Shown: positions 39,295 through 49,836, counted from the stretch's first letter. The stretch is 64,000 nucleotides of DNA from Mycobacterium lehmannii (GCF_002245535.1 NZ_NKCN01000004.1:204179-268178), one strand, 5' to 3'. Made by a program: numbers and translations. Notes: generated by a model not told the origin, from the sequence alone.

Positions 39295-40938
39295 ATGACG
39301 ACCTCCCCATCGACCTCCCCATCAACACGGCCGTCGAAATCCGGCTTCACTGCACACCTTTCACGGTTGACCTCGTTTGCGACGTCACCACAGGCCCAAC
39401 CTGCCCGGCTGGGCTTCCTCGGCGCCGTGTTGATCACCGCCGGAGGGCTGGGCGCGGGAAGCACGCGCCTGCACGACCCGCTGCTGGAGTCGCTGCACCT
39501 GTCGTGGCTGCGGTTCGGGCACGGCCTGGTGCTGTCGTCGATCCTGTTGTGGGGCGGTGTGGCACTGATGCTGGCGGCGTGGCTGTGGCTGGGACGACGG
39601 GTGATCGACCGCACCGCAACCGAATACACGATGGTGGCCACCACCGGCATCTGGCTGGCGCCGCTGCTGCTGAGCGTCCCGCTGTTCAGCCGCGACACCT
39701 ACTCCTACCTCGCGCAGGGGGCACTACTGCGCGACGGCCTCGACCCGTACGCGGTCGGGCCCGTCGACAACCCGAACTCGTTGCTGGACAACGTCAGTCC
39801 CATCTGGACCACCACCACGGCACCGTACGGGCCGGGTTTCATCCTGATCGCCAAGTTCGTCACGATGCTGGTCGGCAACGATGTGGTCGCGGGCACCATG
39901 TTGTTGCGGCTGGGCATGCTTCCCGGCTTGGCGCTGCTGATCTGGGCCGCGCCGCGCGTCGCAAGACATATCGGCGCCGACGGTGCGACCGCGCTGTGGA
40001 TCTGCGTGCTCAACCCGCTGGTGATCATCCACCTGATGGGCGGCGTGCACAACGAGATGCTGATGGTCGGCCTGATGATGGCAGGCATCGCGTTGACGTT
40101 CTCCGGCCGCCACCTGTGGGGCGTGAGCCTGATCGCCGCGGCGGTCGCGGTGAAAGCGACCGCGGGACTGGCGCTTCCGTTCATGGTCTGGGTGTGGGCG
40201 CGGGACATGCGCAACAGGCGCGACGTCTCGGCGGTCAAGGCATTCGTGACGGCGTCGGCGGGCTCGGCGCTGATCTTCACCGCGGTGTTCGCCGTGCTGT
40301 CGTTTGCCGCGGGCGTCGGGCTGGGCTGGCTGACGGCCTTGGCGGGTTCGGTGAAGATCATCAACTGGCTGACCCTGCCCACCGCGGCGGCCAACGTGAT
40401 CAACGCGGTCGGCGGCCTGTTCCTGCCGGTGAACTTCTATGCGGTGCTCGACGTCGCCAGGATCATCGGCATCGCGCTCATTGCACTGTCACTTCCGTTC
40501 GTGTGGTGGCGGTTTCGGCACACCGACCGCGAAGCGCTGACCGGTATCGCGGTGGTGATGGTGATCGTGGTGCTTCTCGTGCCCGCGGCGCTGCCCTGGT
40601 ACTACACCTGGCCGCTGGCCGTGGTGGCTGCGCTGGCTCAGAGCAGGCGGTCGATCGCGATCATCGCGGGCCTGTCGACGTGGATCATGGTGATCTGGAA
40701 ACCCGATGGGGCGCACGGGATGTACTCGTGGCCCCACGTGCTGCTCTCGCTGGCATGCGCCGCGGTGGCGTGGTACTCGCTGAAGAACGCGCCGCAAAGA
40801 ACACGGGCGGTCAATAAGCCACGACCGTGGACGGTCAATAGGCCACGACCGCGGGCGGTCAATAAGCCATCGCCTGGGCCCGGCGCACCACCTCACGGGC
40901 CTGATGCGAGTGAAGAGCATCAACGGGCCGAGCATTAG
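39295..40938 (+). CDS. mptA: Alpha-(1->6)-mannopyranosyltransferase MptA
   Basis: A polytopic GT-C glycosyltransferase of 547 residues with about 12-13 hydrophobic helices. It extends the mannan core of lipomannan and lipoarabinomannan from polyprenyl-phosphomannose on the periplasmic face. The first extracytoplasmic loop holds the catalytic-type acidic motif FSRDTYSYLAQGALLRDGLDP. The tail after about residue 500 is made of an 8-residue repeat (AVNKPRPW, TVNRPRPR, AVNKPSPG) encoded by a 24-bp DNA tandem, and the CDS overlaps the convergent DNA-binding gene by 80 bp. Confidence 0.93.
   Translation: MTTSPSTSPSTRPSKSGFTAHLSRLTSFATSPQAQPARLGFLGAVLITAGGLGAGSTRLHDPLLESLHLSWLRFGHGLVLSSILLWGGVALMLAAWLWLGRRVIDRTATEYTMVATTGIWLAPLLLSVPLFSRDTYSYLAQGALLRDGLDPYAVGPVDNPNSLLDNVSPIWTTTTAPYGPGFILIAKFVTMLVGNDVVAGTMLLRLGMLPGLALLIWAAPRVARHIGADGATALWICVLNPLVIIHLMGGVHNEMLMVGLMMAGIALTFSGRHLWGVSLIAAAVAVKATAGLALPFMVWVWARDMRNRRDVSAVKAFVTASAGSALIFTAVFAVLSFAAGVGLGWLTALAGSVKIINWLTLPTAAANVINAVGGLFLPVNFYAVLDVARIIGIALIALSLPFVWWRFRHTDREALTGIAVVMVIVVLLVPAALPWYYTWPLAVVAALAQSRRSIAIIAGLSTWIMVIWKPDGAHGMYSWPHVLLSLACAAVAWYSLKNAPQRTRAVNKPRPWTVNRPRPRAVNKPSPGPGAPPHGPDASEEHQRAEH
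40808..40878. repeat. 24-bp tandem repeat, 3 copies, at the mptA / Rv2175c-like convergent end
   Basis: Units begin at 40808, 40832 and 40856 with CGGTCAATAAGCCACGACCG as consensus start. CGGTC and GACCG in each unit are inverted repeats. Read on the minus strand each unit contains TATTGA, the last codon and stop of the Rv2175c-like gene; on the plus strand the array encodes the end of MptA. Confidence 0.85.
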
Positions 40939-41263
40939 GCAGTTCGCCGGTCGCGCCGTCGCGCCTGATGGTCAGGGATGCGTCGGGCGTGAACAGCCAC
41001 CGAACGATCTCGGTGTGGTGGTAGCCCCCATCGCGCAGCACGACGAGTAGTCCGGGCAGGCTCTTGACGACGTGGCCGGTGTCGTCGAAGAACACTTTCG
41101 GAACCACGACGACCCCGTCGCGCCGGACGCCGATCAGATGGCCGTCCCGCAGCTGCTGATGCACTTTCGTCACCGCGACACCGAGCATCTCGGCGACGGT
41201 GGGTAGGTCGTAGACGTCCTCGCCGGGATCGAGGACATCCTCGGAGGCCGGAATACTGCTCAC
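40859..41263 (-). CDS. Rv2175c-like DNA-binding protein, probable PknL substrate
   Basis: A protein of 134 residues with an N-terminal winged-helix-like region (YDLPTVAEMLGVAVTKVHQQLRDG) and C-terminal RPVDALHSHQAREVVRRAQAMAY (seen as HQAREVVRRAQAMAY), matching M. tuberculosis Rv2175c to its last residue. Rv2175c binds DNA and is phosphorylated by PknL on an N-terminal Thr. With the GTG at 41263 no such Thr is encoded; a TTG at 41305 would add 14 residues including a Thr. Divergent from pknL with 66 bp between; convergent overlap of 80 bp with mptA. Confidence 0.88.
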   Translation of the reverse strand: MSSIPASEDVLDPGEDVYDLPTVAEMLGVAVTKVHQQLRDGHLIGVRRDGVVVVPKVFFDDTGHVVKSLPGLLVVLRDGGYHHTEIVRWLFTPDASLTIRRDGATGELPNARPVDALHSHQAREVVRRAQAMAY

Positions 41264-41329
41264 CGCACCGAGTCTAAGTCTCCTAACCGTCGGCCGGAGC
41301 CGCAAGCCGCCGGTGTCGTGCTCCGTAAC

Positions 41330-42526
41330 ATGTCTCCGGTGGAGGCCTACCCGCGGACGGACCCGCTGCTGGGAACCGTGCTCGACGGTCGGTACCGCGT
41401 CGACGTGATGATCGCGACTGGGGGCATGTCGTCCGTGTACCGCGGACTCGATCTGCGGCTGGATCGTCCGGTCGCGCTGAAGGTGATGGACAGCCGCTAT
41501 GCGGGCGACTCTCAGTTCCTCACCAGGTTCCAGCGCGAGGCGCGCGCGGTGGCGCGGTTGACCGATCCGGGTCTGGTCGCGGTGTACGACCAGGGCGGCG
41601 GACGCACGGGCGGTCCTCCGCCGTTCCTGGTGATGGAACTCGTCGAGGGCGGCACGCTGCGGGAGCTGCTGCGCGAGCGTGGGCCGATGCCGCCGCACGC
41701 CGCCGCTGCGGTGCTCGGCCCGGTTCTCGGCGGGCTGGCCGCAGCACACCGCGCAGGCCTGGTGCACCGCGACGTCAAACCCGAGAACGTGCTGATCTCC
41801 GACGACGGCGACGTCAAGATCGCCGACTTCGGACTGGTGCGGGCGGTGGCCGAAGCCAAAATCACCTCGACCAGCGTCATCCTGGGCACCGCGGCGTATC
41901 TGTCACCCGAACAGGTCAGCACCGGTGACGCCGATCCCCGCAGCGACGTCTACGCGGCGGGCATCTTGACCTACGAACTGCTGACCGGCCGCACGCCGTT
42001 CGCGGGCGACTCGGCGCTGGCCGTCGCGTATCAGCGGATGGACAATGACGTCCCGGCTCCGGGCTCGGTGATCGCTGGCGTGCCCGCGCAGTTCGACGAG
42101 CTGGTGTTGCGCGCGACCGCCCGCGATCCGGCCCGGCGCTATGCCGATGCCCGGGAGATGGGTGAGGAGCTCGAAGCGATCGTCGACGAACTCGGCCTCC
42201 CGCCGTTTCGGGTGCCGGCACCACGCAACTCCGCTCAGAACGCGTCGGTTCCTCTTCACCCGCCTGCGGCGCCGCCGGCGGCTGCGGCCCCGCCCGCACC
42301 ACGTCAGGCGACCCGGACGCTACCGCGCGACGACTGGCAGGCCCCCGAACCCGAATACGAAACGGTGTCGGGACGGTTCGCCGGAATCGAGCTCGAGGAG
42401 TTCTACTGGGCGCGGCAGCGCGCCAGGCGCGCACTGCTGTTCTGGGTGATCGCGGTGATCACACTGACGGCGCTGGTTGCGGCGGTTGCGTGGACGACCG
42501 GCAGCAACCTGTCCAGCCTGATCTAG
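41330..42526 (+). CDS. pknL: Ser/Thr protein kinase PknL
   Basis: A transmembrane Hanks-type kinase of 398 residues. The glycine loop is IATGGMSSVYRG, the ATP-binding Lys is in PVALKVMD, the catalytic loop is VHRDVKPENVLI, DFG is in KIADFGLVR, and the activation loop has ITSTSVILGTAAYLSPEQ. A Pro/Ala-rich juxtamembrane linker leads to a helix at about 366-386 and only about 10 outer residues, so there are no PASTA repeats. Start ATG 41330; GTG 41339 or 41318 are alternatives. Its partner DNA-binding gene is divergent next door. Confidence 0.96.
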   Translation: MSPVEAYPRTDPLLGTVLDGRYRVDVMIATGGMSSVYRGLDLRLDRPVALKVMDSRYAGDSQFLTRFQREARAVARLTDPGLVAVYDQGGGRTGGPPPFLVMELVEGGTLRELLRERGPMPPHAAAAVLGPVLGGLAAAHRAGLVHRDVKPENVLISDDGDVKIADFGLVRAVAEAKITSTSVILGTAAYLSPEQVSTGDADPRSDVYAAGILTYELLTGRTPFAGDSALAVAYQRMDNDVPAPGSVIAGVPAQFDELVLRATARDPARRYADAREMGEELEAIVDELGLPPFRVPAPRNSAQNASVPLHPPAAPPAAAAPPAPRQATRTLPRDDWQAPEPEYETVSGRFAGIELEEFYWARQRARRALLFWVIAVITLTALVAAVAWTTGSNLSSLI

Positions 42527-44061
<1,535 letters not shown>

Positions 44062-44559
44062 TCACCGCTGGCCCGGCGCTTCACCGGTGGTCATCAGCTG
44101 GAACCGCCGCAAATTGTGGCGAGCGTCGACCAATGCATCGTGGGCGTCGCGCGGGCGCGGGGGCATGCGCGGCGAACCGCGCTCCTCCCAGAACTGGCGC
44201 AACTCGCGGGTGAAGCGCGGTATCGCCGGCGGAAGATCGGTCATCGGGCCCCACAGCTGACACAACACGACGTGGTCGTAGGCGCCCACCCAGGCCCACA
44301 GCTCGATCGGCTCGTCTCCGTCGATTCCGAAGAAGTCCTCCAGCTCCGAGCGGATCTGCCGACGCGAGCGCCACAGCTGTGAGGACGGCGGCGGAAGCTT
44401 GGGCAACACATGCTTGCGGACCCAGCTGCCTGCCCGGTCAGGGTCGAATTCGGTTGACACGGCGTAATACTCGCGACCGTCCTCGGCGGCGACACCGATC
44501 GAGATCAGGTCGATGGTGCGCCCGTTGTCGATGAATTCCGTGTCGTAGAAGTAGCGCAC
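44062..44559 (-). CDS. RNase AS: 3'-5' exoribonuclease (Rv2179c-like)
   Basis: A DEDD-fold exoribonuclease of 165 residues. RYFYDTEFIDNG gives the Asp-x-Glu pair (D6, E8), WVGAYDHVVLCQ the second Asp, and DAHDALVDARHN the His/Asp of motif III. M. tuberculosis Rv2179c hydrolyses single-stranded 3' RNA, favouring adenylate. The GTG start shares one base with the upstream gene's TAG (TAGTG). Confidence 0.93.
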   Translation of the reverse strand: MRYFYDTEFIDNGRTIDLISIGVAAEDGREYYAVSTEFDPDRAGSWVRKHVLPKLPPPSSQLWRSRRQIRSELEDFFGIDGDEPIELWAWVGAYDHVVLCQLWGPMTDLPPAIPRFTRELRQFWEERGSPRMPPRPRDAHDALVDARHNLRRFQLMTTGEAPGQR

Positions 44560-45449
44560 TACGCGGGTTCCTTCTGGGGTGCGGCCGCGACCGACCGATC
44601 CTTCGGGGCGGGTGCGGCGTGGATCTCGCGGTCGAGTTGCTCATCGACCTTGGCGTCGTCGGGAAACTTGGGCATACCCGCGATGGCGTCTTGCAGCCAC
44701 AGTTTGGCCTGAACCACCGGGCGCCGCAGCCAGCGCTCGCGCTCCAGCGCCCGATGCATCTTGCGCGGGCGGTTCGTGTAGCGCCAGCGCGCCCAAGGCG
44801 CATGCGGCCTCGACAACCGGATCGCTCCGACAAACAGCAGCGGCGTCACGAACATCCCCACCAGCCCGGTCCACACCTTGCCCTTGAGCAACACGATGAC
44901 GGCCAGCATCAAGGTCAGCACGGCCGCCACGATCACGCCCGCCCGCGCGGTCAGCGAGTGGTCGTTGCGCCAGATGTCGATGTCGAAGAACGACAACGGG
45001 TTGAAGCCCAGGATCAGCAGGCCTGCGACGGCGACGGCGGCGAACACCGCATCGACCGAGGTTCGGCCGTCCTCGGCCCAGTACACGTCCTGCAAATGCA
45101 GGATCAGCGCGAACTCGTCAAGCACCAGCGCTGCACCGATTCCGAAAAAGATTGCCGCCGCCGTGAATTCGGGTACTCCCCCGTCGACACTCAACGTCAC
45201 CATCGTCACACCGGAGATCATGACCAGGACCACGCCGATCACCACGTGGTGGATGTGCAGCCCAGAGCCGGAAACAGAGATGTTGCGCGGCTGCCACCAC
45301 TTGCGCGGCGCATCGCTGCCGGCATGCCTGCGGATGTACCGCACGATCGTGCGGGTGACGAAGAACGTCAGGATGAACGCGATCAGGCAGTACATGAGCG
45401 GCACCCGCGCGTGCGGGACGCCGAATACGAGGTGTAAGTCCGCGAGCAC
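44559..45449 (-). CDS. Polytopic integral membrane protein (Rv2180c-like)
   Basis: A membrane protein of 296 residues with about six hydrophobic helices (near 18-36, 66-86, 92-114, 130-150, 166-186, 190-210) and a cytoplasmic C-terminal region rich in Arg and Trp ([20 protein letters not shown]). Motifs such as [16 protein letters not shown] and [15 protein letters not shown] contain His and acidic residues inside helices, suggesting metal or haem contact, but the function is unknown. Divergent from mptC by 84 bp and coupled to RNase AS. Confidence 0.85.
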   Translation of the reverse strand: MLADLHLVFGVPHARVPLMYCLIAFILTFFVTRTIVRYIRRHAGSDAPRKWWQPRNISVSGSGLHIHHVVIGVVLVMISGVTMVTLSVDGGVPEFTAAAIFFGIGAALVLDEFALILHLQDVYWAEDGRTSVDAVFAAVAVAGLLILGFNPLSFFDIDIWRNDHSLTARAGVIVAAVLTLMLAVIVLLKGKVWTGLVGMFVTPLLFVGAIRLSRPHAPWARWRYTNRPRKMHRALERERWLRRPVVQAKLWLQDAIAGMPKFPDDAKVDEQLDREIHAAPAPKDRSVAAAPQKEPA

Positions 45450-45533
45450 CCAGAAAACTTACGCCGACCTGCGCGTGTCGCGCCCGGGATACCGACCGAC
45501 GCGCCGAGGCACCCCGATAGTCTGGTCAGCGAC

Positions 45534-46811
45534 ATGAGTACGTGGCGGTCGCCCGGCGGGGCTGGTTGGGGGCCAACGCTCGCCTGGCGGCTGTTTCAGC
45601 TGCTGACCCTGGCGGCGTTGGCCTGGGCGGGCTGGCGTGTGCTCGGCCGGGTGCCCTACCGCATCGACGTCGACGTCTACCGGATGGGCGGGCAGGCCTG
45701 GCTGGACGGCAGGCCGCTCTACGCCGACGGCGCGATGTTCCACACCAGGGGCGGCCTCGATCTGCCGTTCACCTATCCCCCACTTGCCGCCGTGGTGTTC
45801 GCGCCGTTCGCGTTGCTGTCGCTGGAAGCGGCAAGCGTCGCGATCACGGTGACCACGCTGGTGCTGCTCATCGTCGCGCTGACGATCGTGCTGCACCGGT
45901 GCGATGTCTGGTCGAAGACGTCGGTGACGACCGAACCCGCGTGGCTGCGGCAGGCGTGGCTGGCCGCCGCGATCGTCGCCCCAGCGGTGGTCTATTTGGA
46001 GCCCATCCGGTCGAACTTCGACTTCGGCCAGATCAACGTCGTGCTGATGACGTTGGTGATCGCCGACTGCGTGCCGCGCAGGACACCCTGGCCGCGGGGC
46101 ATGCTCCTGGGTCTGGCCATCGCGCTGAAGCTGACCCCGGCGGTCTTCCTGCTGTATTTCGTGCTGCGCCGCGACGTTCGCGCGGTGGTCGTCACCGCGG
46201 TGTCCGCCGTCGTCGCCACGCTGATCGGGGTGGCGTTCGCCTGGCGTGACTCCCTGGAGTACTGGACCGAGACCGTGCGCAACACCGATCGCATCGGCAC
46301 GGCGACGCTGAACACCAACCAGAACATCGCCGGGGCCCTGGCTCGGCTGGGGCTGAGCGAAGGGCCACGGTTCGTGTTGTGGACCGCGGCCTGCTTCGCG
46401 GTGCTGGCGCTCACCGTGTGGGCGGTGCGACGCGTGCTCAAGGCCGACGAACCGGTGCTGGCACTGATCTGCGTGGCGATGTTCGGGTTGGTGGTGTCGC
46501 CGGTGTCGTGGTCGCACCACTGGGTGTGGGCGCTGCCGACCCTGCTGGTCACGGCGCTGGTGGCCTATCGGAGGCGCCATGCGGCGCTGGGCGTGGTGGC
46601 CGCCGCGGGCTTTGCGTTGATGGTGTGGACACCGATCACGCTGATGCCCGAGCACCAGGAGACCGCCGCGTCGCTGTGGCGACAGCTGGTCGGCGGTTCC
46701 TATGTGTGGTGGGCGATCGCGGTGATTGTGGTTGCCGGGTCGCTGACGGCGGCGCCGGCGATGCGCAGCAGGCCGGTCGTCGACGAGGCGCCGGTACCCG
46801 CGGTGAACTAG
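45534..46811 (+). CDS. mptC: Alpha-(1->2)-mannosyltransferase MptC (GT87, GT-C fold)
   Basis: A polytopic GT87 glycosyltransferase of 425 residues with about 10-11 helices. It adds the alpha-1,2 mannose branches to lipomannan/[22 protein letters not shown] has the catalytic-type acidic residues in the first loop; [18 protein letters not shown] and the [11 protein letters not shown] motif are characteristic of the Rv2181 family. Works in the same envelope pathway as mptA and pimB in this region. Confidence 0.92.
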   Translation: MSTWRSPGGAGWGPTLAWRLFQLLTLAALAWAGWRVLGRVPYRIDVDVYRMGGQAWLDGRPLYADGAMFHTRGGLDLPFTYPPLAAVVFAPFALLSLEAASVAITVTTLVLLIVALTIVLHRCDVWSKTSVTTEPAWLRQAWLAAAIVAPAVVYLEPIRSNFDFGQINVVLMTLVIADCVPRRTPWPRGMLLGLAIALKLTPAVFLLYFVLRRDVRAVVVTAVSAVVATLIGVAFAWRDSLEYWTETVRNTDRIGTATLNTNQNIAGALARLGLSEGPRFVLWTAACFAVLALTVWAVRRVLKADEPVLALICVAMFGLVVSPVSWSHHWVWALPTLLVTALVAYRRRHAALGVVAAAGFALMVWTPITLMPEHQETAASLWRQLVGGSYVWWAIAVIVVAGSLTAAPAMRSRPVVDEAPVPAVN

Positions 46812-46814
46812 GCG

Positions 46815-46960
46815 GCCTCAGCCGGCCCGGTTGAATTACCGGCTCAGCCGGCCCCGGTTGAATTACCGGCTCAGCCGGCCCCGGTTGAATTGCCGGCTCA
46901 GCCGGCCCCGGCTGAATTGCCGGCTCAGCCGGCCCCGGTTGAATTGCCGGCTCAGCCGGC
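46815..46960. repeat. 27-bp tandem repeat, about 5.5 copies (mptC / plsC convergent end)
   Basis: The unit is GCTCAGCCGGCCCCGG followed by TTGAATTACCG, starting just after the mptC stop and running into the plsC stop (46952-46954). The first copy lacks one C, and copies differ by single bases (TTAC/TTGC, GGTT/GGCT). On the minus strand each copy carries GGCTGAGCC, the plsC stop context. There are no spacers, so it is not a CRISPR; the short plus-strand ORF across it is a by-product. Confidence 0.88.
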
Positions 46961-47677
46961 GGCTACCTCCGGCATGCGGGCCGACGGCTTTGCCGTGTCG
47001 TCGGCCCTGCCTTCCTTGACGTCGGCGGCGTAGAGGTCGACGTACTCCTGACCCGACAGCCGCATCAGCTCGTACATCACCTCGTCGATGACCGCGCGCT
47101 CGATGAAGCGGTTGCCCGCCAACCCCTCGAAGCGGGTGAAGTCCATCGGCTTGCCGAATTTCACGTGGACCTTGCCGAATCGCCACATCTTGCTGCCGGG
47201 CGGGTTGACCGAGTCGGTGCCGATCATCGCAACCGGGATCACCGGCACGCCCGTTTGCAGCGCGAGCCGCGCCAGTCCGGTCTTGCCCTTGTAAAGCCGC
47301 CCGTCCGGGGACCGGGTGCCTTCCGGATACATCCCGAGCAGCTTGCCCTCACCCAGGATGCGTTCTGCGGTGGTCAGTGCGGCCTGTGCCGAATCCGCGT
47401 CGGTGCGGTCGATCGGCACCTGACCGGCGACGGTGTAGAACCAGCGCTGGAACCAGCCCTTGAGCCCGGTGCCGGTGAAGTACTCGGCCTTGGCCAGAAA
47501 TGTGATGCGCCGGCTGACGACGAGCGGCTTGTAGAAACTGTCCGCGACCGCAAGGTGGTTACTCGCCAAGATCGCCGCGCCAGACGGCGGAACATGCTCC
47601 AGCCCTTCGACTTTCGGCCGTCCCAGCAAGGTCAGCAGAGGTCCCATGAAGATGTACTTGAACAGCCAATACCACAT
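46952..47677 (-). CDS. 1-acyl-sn-glycerol-3-phosphate acyltransferase family protein (PlsC-like, Rv2182c-like)
   Basis: An acyltransferase of 241 residues. Block I is ILASNHLAVADS (HxxxxD), block III is LGMYPEGTRSPDGRL (EGTR) and VPVIPVAMIG is block IV. An N-terminal hydrophobic stretch may anchor it to the membrane. The likely reaction is acylation of lysophosphatidic acid or a PIM/glycolipid precursor; the acceptor is not provable from sequence. The stop lies inside the last 27-bp repeat copy. Confidence 0.9.
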   Translation of the reverse strand: MWYWLFKYIFMGPLLTLLGRPKVEGLEHVPPSGAAILASNHLAVADSFYKPLVVSRRITFLAKAEYFTGTGLKGWFQRWFYTVAGQVPIDRTDADSAQAALTTAERILGEGKLLGMYPEGTRSPDGRLYKGKTGLARLALQTGVPVIPVAMIGTDSVNPPGSKMWRFGKVHVKFGKPMDFTRFEGLAGNRFIERAVIDEVMYELMRLSGQEYVDLYAADVKEGRADDTAKPSARMPEVAAG

Positions 47678-47760
47678 GGGCCCTCCCGGTGATCGAACAC
47701 CGGCCGGTGTTCTGCGCCAACTTTACCCACGCACTGTGGATGCGACCACAGCGCGCAAGA

Positions 47761-48150
47761 CTACTCCTCGACAGTTACCGGAATGTGCTGATATCGACCC
47801 GGCGCAGGAGGCGGAGCCGAGCCGTTCGGGCCCGGGCCGTCCGGTGGCCCGTCCGGAGGTGTGTCCGGCCCCGACGGGCCTTCTGCTGCCTGGTCCAGAA
47901 TCGCCCGAACCACGGCAAGCAGGGCGACGCTGTGCTCGGCGACGACGGTGAGCAACGGATGCTGTTCGCCCGCGGCCAGGGCAGCAAGCGCACACACCGG
48001 GCACCAGACCTGCTGACACTTGCCCGCCGTACCGGTCGTCGCGCGCGCCGCGGCCAGTCGCACCGCGGGGTCCAGCCGGTCCAGGATGGCCTGCGCGAGC
48101 GCCCGCAGCTCCGGTCCGAGATCGCCGTGTGGCGTCGTCACTTCGGCCAC
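47761..48150 (-). CDS. Small conserved protein with Cys motif (Rv2183c-like)
   Basis: A protein of 129 residues: an N-terminal helical part (LGPELRALAQAILDRLDPAV), a CQQVWCPVCALAAL segment with three Cys suited to metal binding, another helix and a Pro/Gly-rich tail (DTPPDGPPDGPGPNG). The GTG at 48150 overlaps the end of the ArsA-type gene by 13 bp. Function unknown; tight linkage to the ATPase and the START-like genes suggests shared work. Confidence 0.78.
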   Translation of the reverse strand: MAEVTTPHGDLGPELRALAQAILDRLDPAVRLAAARATTGTAGKCQQVWCPVCALAALAAGEQHPLLTVVAEHSVALLAVVRAILDQAAEGPSGPDTPPDGPPDGPGPNGSAPPPAPGRYQHIPVTVEE

Positions 48151-49397
48151 ACCTCCGGATTCGGTCGGAACCGCACGATCAACTCACTCCCACGCAGCTG
48201 CGCGTCCACGACGATGCATCGCCGCAACACGGACGCCAATCGGACCCGGCGCCGCAATCCGCCCGCGCCGACTATCAGATCGTCGTCGACCCGGCCCAGC
48301 GTTAGCGCCGAGGAGTCGACCTGCGGCAACTCTAGCCGTAACCGGTACACCGATTCGAGGCCGGAGCCGGACTCGCGGTCGACGATCGGGCGCAACGGAC
48401 CGGGCGGGGGCGACCCGTCGCGGCGGCGTGCGCAGTCCAGCAGCTCACCGAGCGCCTTCGCCCCTATCGGCTCGCCGGCCAGATGCGGGACCAGGACGAG
48501 TTGCACATCGCCGATGGTCGCGTCGAGCTGATCGAGGACGGCCCGCTGTTCGGATATCCGCTCGGTGTACCAATCGAAGGCGGGATGTTCGGGCAGGTTG
48601 CGGTATTCGAACGAATCGTCTTGTACGAGTATCTGGTTGACGATCAGCTCGGCTACCGAAACGCCCATCAGCGCCAACGAACCCAGCGTCCGGGCGGCCT
48701 CGGCGGCCACCACCCGCTCGGCGGTCATCACCAGATGCGCGCTGACCTTGGAACCGTCGGTGAGCATCGCGCTCAGTGTGTCGGTGCCCGCGCTGATGCG
48801 TTCGAACAGGGCCACGACGGCCGCGCTGTGCGGATCGTCGAATCCAGTGGACAGCCGCCGGTGCCGCGGCCACGCCCGCTCCAGGTACAAACCGAACGTC
48901 GCGGGCAGGGTGAGCATGCGCAGCGCGTCGGCGGTCGACGCGCAGTCAACCACGATCCGGTCCCAGTCCCCAGAGGCCGCCAGTTCGCCCACCTCGTAGA
49001 GGCCGAGCACCTCCTGGACACCGGGCAGGGCCGAAAGTTCCTCCGGGGCAACGCTTCCCAATTCGGACTCGGGGAACCTGTCGGACAGTAGGCCCGCGAT
49101 CTCGCGCCACCGCGCTTCGAGCAGGGCCAACGTATCCAACGCCAGCGCGTCCAGTGCTCCGCCACCGGCGTCGGCGTCGTCGGTGAACACCCGGGTGGGC
49201 CGGCGCGCGCCGGTCGGTGTCACGGTCACCCCGAGCACGTCGCCAATGGAGTGGGCCTGATCGGTCGAGACGATCAGCACACGCAGCCCCGCGCGTGCGT
49301 CACGCACGGCGGTGGCGGTCGCCAACGTCGACTTGCCGACCCCGCCCTTACCGACGAACAGGCCGATCTTGGCGACAGGCGGGTCGGGGGCATTCAG
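48138..49397 (-). CDS. ArsA/Get3-type ATPase with no ordinary start codon in frame (Rv2184c-like)
   Basis: A deviant-Walker-A ATPase of the ArsA/Get3/MinD class. The frame encodes KIGLFVGKGGVGKSTLATAT (P-loop) before any ATG, GTG or TTG: the first TTG (49325) lies inside the P-loop helix, and an in-frame TGA upstream closes the frame. The likely start is the CTG at 49397 (419 residues), 1 nt after the preceding stop; a frameshift or sequencing error is the alternative. RVLIVSTDQAHSIGDVLGV is Walker-B-side ArsA sequence and DWDRIVVDCAST follows. Role unknown; possibly membrane-protein or lipid handling. See findings. Confidence 0.82.
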   Translation of the reverse strand: MNAPDPPVAKIGLFVGKGGVGKSTLATATAVRDARAGLRVLIVSTDQAHSIGDVLGVTVTPTGARRPTRVFTDDADAGGGALDALALDTLALLEARWREIAGLLSDRFPESELGSVAPEELSALPGVQEVLGLYEVGELAASGDWDRIVVDCASTADALRMLTLPATFGLYLERAWPRHRRLSTGFDDPHSAAVVALFERISAGTDTLSAMLTDGSKVSAHLVMTAERVVAAEAARTLGSLALMGVSVAELIVNQILVQDDSFEYRNLPEHPAFDWYTERISEQRAVLDQLDATIGDVQLVLVPHLAGEPIGAKALGELLDCARRRDGSPPPGPLRPIVDRESGSGLESVYRLRLELPQVDSSALTLGRVDDDLIVGAGGLRRRVRLASVLRRCIVVDAQLRGSELIVRFRPNPEVWPK

Positions 49398-49398
49398 C

Positions 49399-49836
49399 TC
49401 ACTCAGCCTCGACTCGTTTCTTGAGGTCCTTCAACGCGGTGTCGGTGAGGCGCCGTTCGGCTTTGCGCTTCAACAGCCCGATCATCGGAATGATCAGATC
49501 AACCGACAGCTCATAGGTGACATCGGTCCCGGATCCCTTGGGCGACAGTCGATATGCGCCTTCCAGCGACCTCAGCAGGGAGCTCGACACCAGCGACCAC
49601 GTCACCGACTTGCGGTCAGGCGGCCAGTTGTAGGACAACACCATGGTGTCCTTGAGGACGGCGGCATCCAGCACGAGCCGGGCGGTCTTGGGATAGCCCT
49701 CGGCGTCGGCCTCGAGCACCTCGGTCTCCTTGTATTCGGCCACCCAGTCCGGATAGGACCCGATGTCCGCGATGACGTCCATGACCGTCGAGGGATCGGC
49801 ATCGATGTAGATGGTCTGCGCCGTCTTGTCCGCCAC
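49399..49836 (-). CDS. SRPBCC (START-like) family protein (Rv2185c-like)
   Basis: A single SRPBCC domain of 145 residues: IYIDADPSTVMDVIADIGSYPDWVAEYKE at the N terminus (seen as DADPSTVMDVIADIGSYPDW) and a long C-terminal helix (LLKRKAERRLTDTALKDLK). The fold binds hydrophobic ligands or lipids in a deep cavity. Its TGA is 1 nt from the probable CTG start of the ATPase, so translation is coupled. Ligand unknown. Confidence 0.87.
   Translation of the reverse strand: MADKTAQTIYIDADPSTVMDVIADIGSYPDWVAEYKETEVLEADAEGYPKTARLVLDAAVLKDTMVLSYNWPPDRKSVTWSLVSSSLLRSLEGAYRLSPKGSGTDVTYELSVDLIIPMIGLLKRKAERRLTDTALKDLKKRVEAE

Noticed and set aside
46815..46960. CRISPR array
   Set aside because: Repeats are directly adjacent with no spacers, and there are no cas genes.
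46831..47019. Small ORF encoding NYRLSRPRL repeats
   Set aside because: A by-product of the 27-bp repeat being divisible by three; it runs antisense into plsC and has no ribosome site.
49323..49325. TTG 49325 as start of the ArsA-type ATPase
   Set aside because: It falls within the P-loop and would remove the ATP-binding glycines and lysine encoded upstream in the same frame.
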